From positions 1 to 64,000 of the forward strand of contig NZ_SPUM01000146.1 in the NCBI RefSeq assembly GCF_004614195.1: DNA of 64,000 nucleotides. Reading direction: 5' to 3'. Of this stretch, positions 60,811-64,000 are shown one piece after another (within the stretch, counting starts at the first letter, position 1; every line of letters starts with the position of its first letter). This DNA is from Massilia horti (GTDB taxonomy: Bacteria; Pseudomonadota; Gammaproteobacteria; Burkholderiales; Burkholderiaceae_D). The notes under the pieces were generated by a model that did no database searches, was not told where the DNA came from, and saw only the letters and a program-made list of their open reading frames with translations. The position numbers and the translations under genes are program-made.

Positions 60811-60991
60811 CTATGTCACCGGTAAGTGTGGGTTTCGTAGGGTGCGCACCTGTGCGCACGCGGTTCGCGAACGTAGCGTAGGGAAGCAGCAGCCGCAGGT
60901 CAGTATGCGGTGACCGCGTGCGCACTTCGTGCACACCCTACGGAGACTTTGCGCCCGCTGGGCGGACCTCCCACACTTAGCGATGACATAG
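60811..60991. repeat. Outer inverted repeat enclosing the second GTAGGGTGCGCAC element
   Basis: CTATGTCACCGGTAAGTGTG (60811-60830, continued by GG) is mirrored at 60970-60991 by the complement of CTATGTCATCGCTAAGTGTG with three mismatches over 22 bases. The pair encloses the 107-base inner element plus about 30 bases. It looks like one small element carrying another. No coding sequence lies inside. Confidence 0.65.
60836..60942. repeat. GTAGGGTGCGCAC element, copy 2
   Basis: The reverse complement of copy 1 at 43148-43252, with the same terminal inverted repeats and the same internal string (GCATACTGACCTGCGGCTGC on the complement). A few substitutions separate them. Confidence 0.8.
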
Positions 60992-61003
60992 CTTTTCGGT
61001 ATG

Positions 61004-62224
61004 CTATTCATAGCGTAACGCCTCGATGGGATCGAGACGCGCCGCCTGGCTGGCTGGCACCACCCCGAACACCACACCCACGGTCCCCGAAAACAGCACC
61101 GCCAGCGCCACCGCCCACCACGGAACGACTGCGGGCGGGAAGTTGGGAATCATGCTGGCGATTGCCACTCCCAGCGCGTAGCCGATCGCCAGCCCGAGCA
61201 GGCCGCCCAGCAGCGACAAGGTGACCGCCTCGATCAGGAACTGCAGCAGGATATCCCGGCTGCGGGCGCCGATCGCCTTGCAGATGCCGATCTCGCGTGT
61301 CCGCTCCTTGACCGACACCAGCATGATGTTCATGATGCCGATCCCGCCAACCAGGAGTGCGATGCCGACCACGCCGCCCATCACCAGCGTCACGGTGGTG
61401 CTTATCTGGTCGAAGGACTTCGCGATATGGTCCGCCGATTCGATCTCGAAATCGTCGCGCTCGTCCCCCGTCAGTCGGTGGGTTTGGCGCATGACCGTAC
61501 GGATGTGGCTACGCGTCTCTTCTATTTTGCTCAGGTCGCGCACCGCCAGCGTAATTTGCAGTTGCGGCCGTGTGTTGTTGCCGATAATGCTTTGCCCGGT
61601 CTTGTACGGGATGATCATGTAATTGTCTTGCGACATCCCGAAGATCTCGCCGCGCTTTTCCATGACGCCGATGATCTTGAACCACTCGTTCGCATACAGC
61701 ACGAATTGTCCTACCGGATTGGCCGGCAGGTGCAGCTCCTCGATCAGCTTTTCGCCGATCACGGCCACGCGGCGCGCGCTGGCGTTGTCGGAATCGCTGA
61801 TGAAGCGCCCCACTGTCGCATAGCGCTGGTTCACTTCCTGATAGCTGGCCGTGGTGGCGAACACCCGGGCGGTGGTCGACATGCCCGTGAAGCGCACTTC
61901 CGAGGCGTTGGGCGAGAAGACCGGACTGAGCTCGCGGATTTCGTCGACCCGCAGGCGAAGCTGCTCGACGTCGTCGAAGCGCAGGTAATTGATCTTGCCG
62001 CGCATGATGTCTTTGAACTCGTTGTGCGGCCGCAGCGTCAGGCCGTTGCCGCCCAGTCCTTCGAACTGGTCGCTGACGCTCTTGGACAGGCCCTGGATCA
62101 GCGAGATGACGGTGATCACCGAGGCCACCCCGATGATGATGCCAAGCGATGTGAGGAAACTGCGCAGCCGATGCGCGCGGATCGACATCAGCGCCGAGCG
62201 CAGGCTTTCCAGAAGCAGGTTCAT
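61004..62224 (-). CDS. MacB-like ABC transporter permease (FtsX domain)
   Basis: A 406-residue mechanotransmission-type permease. Membrane helix 1 is at residues 20-45 ([23 protein letters not shown]). A periplasmic MacB-core domain follows, then three helices from about residue 285 ([43 protein letters not shown]), the FtsX signature. ATG 62224 overlaps the ATPase stop by four bases. With the ATPase and adaptor it forms a MacAB-like tripartite exporter of a peptide, macrolide or siderophore. Confidence 0.9.
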   Translation of the reverse strand: MNLLLESLRSALMSIRAHRLRSFLTSLGIIIGVASVITVISLIQGLSKSVSDQFEGLGGNGLTLRPHNEFKDIMRGKINYLRFDDVEQLRLRVDEIRELSPVFSPNASEVRFTGMSTTARVFATTASYQEVNQRYATVGRFISDSDNASARRVAVIGEKLIEELHLPANPVGQFVLYANEWFKIIGVMEKRGEIFGMSQDNYMIIPYKTGQSIIGNNTRPQLQITLAVRDLSKIEETRSHIRTVMRQTHRLTGDERDDFEIESADHIAKSFDQISTTVTLVMGGVVGIALLVGGIGIMNIMLVSVKERTREIGICKAIGARSRDILLQFLIEAVTLSLLGGLLGLAIGYALGVAIASMIPNFPPAVVPWWAVALAVLFSGTVGVVFGVVPASQAARLDPIEALRYE

Positions 62225-62910
62225 GTCGCTCCCCTTGCTGCCGTCATGTCCGACACGACTTTGCCATCGCGCAGACGCACCACGCGCTGGCATTGCTCGG
62301 CGATCTCGGGCTCATGGGTCACGATAATGACGGTCTGGCCGCCCTCGTGCACTTCGCGGATCAGGTCCATGATCTCGCGGCTGGTGGTGGAATCGAGGTT
62401 TCCGGTCGGTTCGTCCGCCAGCAGGATCGACGGGTTGCCGACCAGCGCCCGCGCGATCGCCACCCGTTGGCGTTGGCCGCCTGATAGCTCGTTCGGGCGG
62501 TGGTGCATCCGTTCGCCTAATCCGACGCGCTTGAGCGCCCGTTCGGCCTGCGCCAGGCGTTCGCGCAGCGGGGTGCCGCGGTAGATCAGCGGCTGGGCCA
62601 CGTTGTCGAGCGCGCTGGCGCGCGGCAGCAGGTGAAAGCTCTGGAAGATGAAGCCAATCTCCTGGTTGCGCACGCGCGCCAGGTCGTCACCGGACATGGC
62701 GGCCACCTCACGGCCGTTGAGCCAGTACTGGCCGCTGCTCGGCTGGTCGAGGCAGCCGACGATGTTCATCATGGTCGACTTGCCGGAGCCGGACGCACCG
62801 ATGAACGCAACCATCTCGTTGCCTTCGATGCCCAGGTCGATGCCCTGCAGCGCATGCACTGTCTGGTCGCCCATCCGGTATTGTTTGGTAATGCCCTGCA
62901 GGCGGATCAC
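62221..62910 (-). CDS. MacB-like ABC transporter ATP-binding protein
   Basis: A 229-residue ATPase. Walker A GASGSGKS (about residues 38-45), Q-loop [13 protein letters not shown], signature [15 protein letters not shown], Walker [14 protein letters not shown] and H-loop [10 protein letters not shown] are all present. The start is a GTG at 62910, overlapping the adaptor stop. Confidence 0.92.
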   Translation of the reverse strand: MIRLQGITKQYRMGDQTVHALQGIDLGIEGNEMVAFIGASGSGKSTMMNIVGCLDQPSSGQYWLNGREVAAMSGDDLARVRNQEIGFIFQSFHLLPRASALDNVAQPLIYRGTPLRERLAQAERALKRVGLGERMHHRPNELSGGQRQRVAIARALVGNPSILLADEPTGNLDSTTSREIMDLIREVHEGGQTVIIVTHEPEIAEQCQRVVRLRDGKVVSDMTAARGAT

Positions 62911-64000
62911 TTGCCGGCTCCGGCTGCCGTCTTGACGTCCGCGATCTTCAGCTCAGGTTTCTTGACACTCACCAGGTCGCCGTCGCGCAGCTGGCGCAGC
63001 AGGCGCGCCGGGCCGACCGCGATCGTCTGGCCGGTCGCCAGCCCCTTCGTCACTTCCTGATTGGCGTCGTCGGATAGTCCCAGGTCCACCGTCGTCTTTT
63101 TCGCCTTCCCGTCCTGGATGACGAACACGTAGCTGACGTTCTTCGTGCGGTCCTTGGCGCCGGCGACTTCCTCGTTCAGGATCGCCTGGATTGGCACCGC
63201 AGGCTTGGCGGCGCTGCTGCCGACGACAATCTCGACGCGGCAGGTCATCCCGGAACGCAAGGCCAGCTTGGGGTCAATCAGGTGCAGCTTGACCACATAG
63301 CTGCGTCCCTGGCTGGCCTGGGCCAGCATGCTCTTGGGCGCCATCGCGACGCTCTCGACGCGGCCCTGGAGGGGCTGGTCGGGAAAGGCCGCCGGGAACA
63401 CTTTGGCCTGCTGGCCGACCGCGACCCGGGCGATGTCGGCTTCGTCCACGTTCACTTCGGCCATGATGGAGCCGACGTCGGCGATTGTCATCAGGGAGGA
63501 GCCGGCAATGCCGGTCGCGCTGGCGACGGCGGTCTCGCCGACCTTGATCGGCACCGCGGTCACGGTGCCGTCGATCGGTGCGCGCACCTCGGTCTTGGCC
63601 AGGTGCTCGCGCGACTGCGACAAAAGCGCGCTGGCCTGTTCGAGGTTCTCGCGGCTGGCGCGCAGTTGAACCTTGGCCACATCGACCTGATGCACGGCGT
63701 CGTCATACTTGGAAATGTCGATGTAGTTTTCCTTGTACAGCCGCCCGGTGCGCTCCAGGCTACGCTCCTGGTTGGCCAGGTCGATCTGCGCCCGCTCGAT
63801 GGTGATCGCGGCATTGCGGCGGTTGGCTTCCTGTTGCGCTACTGTGGCCAGGTACACGGTCGGGTCGAGCCGCAGCAGGGGCTGCCCGCGGGTGACGTGA
63901 TCGCCTTCCTTCACCAGCACCGCTGCCACCTTGCCGATCACCTCGGCCGATAGCTGGACTTCTTGCCGGAACACCAGGTTGCCGGTGGCGAGAATCGTCG
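62907..64000 (-). CDS. MacA/HlyD-type periplasmic adaptor (5' end beyond window)
   Basis: Open from 64000 down to the stop at 62907, at least 364 residues, with the N-terminal signal/membrane part missing. Visible parts are the lipoyl-like domain halves ([54 protein letters not shown]), a coiled coil between them, and the beta-barrel [42 protein letters not shown]. It bridges the inner-membrane ABC pair and an outer-membrane TolC-like channel that is not in the window. Confidence 0.9.
   Translation of the reverse strand, partial: TILATGNLVFRQEVQLSAEVIGKVAAVLVKEGDHVTRGQPLLRLDPTVYLATVAQQEANRRNAAITIERAQIDLANQERSLERTGRLYKENYIDISKYDDAVHQVDVAKVQLRASRENLEQASALLSQSREHLAKTEVRAPIDGTVTAVPIKVGETAVASATGIAGSSLMTIADVGSIMAEVNVDEADIARVAVGQQAKVFPAAFPDQPLQGRVESVAMAPKSMLAQASQGRSYVVKLHLIDPKLALRSGMTCRVEIVVGSSAAKPAVPIQAILNEEVAGAKDRTKNVSYVFVIQDGKAKKTTVDLGLSDDANQEVTKGLATGQTIAVGPARLLRQLRDGDLVSVKKPELKIADVKTAAGAGK

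Overview
The window looks like chromosomal DNA of a high-GC betaproteobacterium, most likely of the Oxalobacteraceae (Massilia/Duganella/Janthinobacterium-like). I infer this from gene order and protein style (ybeD-lipB-lipA, gcl-hyi-glxR-[ttuD]-pyk, tssK-tssL-tssM, a MacAB-type exporter, GC-rich coding DNA). No rRNA, ordinary tRNA, CRISPR array, prophage or intact insertion sequence is visible.

Layout: (1) 1-4532, minus strand: type VI secretion genes tssK, tssL (with an OmpA domain) and tssM (cut by the window start). (2) 4.9-25 kb: mixed genes. They include an outer-membrane protein, an overlapping pair made of a zinc-phospholipase-C-like protein and a Cys/His-rich protein, an HpnL-like membrane protein, a GST remnant, a giant secreted glycosidase-like protein, a nucleotidyltransferase, a FAD/Fe-S dehydrogenase, a KfrA-like protein, a GNAT acetyltransferase, cytochrome c, a flavin oxidoreductase and an HTH-ATPase-TPR regulator. 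(3) 25-34 kb: glutaminyl cyclase, an MDR reductase, a TonB receptor, an orphan BrnA-like antitoxin, HU, a LysE exporter and a FecR/DUF6600 repeat protein, with two dispersed repeats.

(4) 34-49.4 kb is a purine-catabolism island: Tsx-like porin, purine permease, urate hydroxylase PuuD, UraH, a GntR regulator with palindromic operators, allantoinase PuuE, a UraD-allantoate amidohydrolase fusion and an M20 hydrolase. It runs on into the glyoxylate-salvage operon gcl-hyi-glxR-(ttuD scar)-pyk with a divergent LysR gene. Together these would take urate to glyoxylate, tartronate semialdehyde and glycerate. The glycerate kinase gene that should sit before pyk is reduced to its two ends.

(5) 49.5-54.3 kb: ybeD-lipB-lipA, a BPSL0067/STY0301 putative effector-partner pair, and a small operon of unknown genes ending in a truncated abortive-infection-like fragment. 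(6) 54.3-60.6 kb is the highlight, an RNA-repair/Ro-RNP locus. It has divergent rtcR, a perfect sigma-54 promoter, rsr (TROVE/Ro60), then four tandem Y-RNA-like elements, then rtcB and rtcA. The four RNAs share one Ro-type stem but differ in their apical module: none, a T-arm plus closed acceptor stem, and two different circularly permuted tRNA mimics. (7) 60.6-64 kb: a nested inverted-repeat element and a MacAB-like exporter running off the window end.
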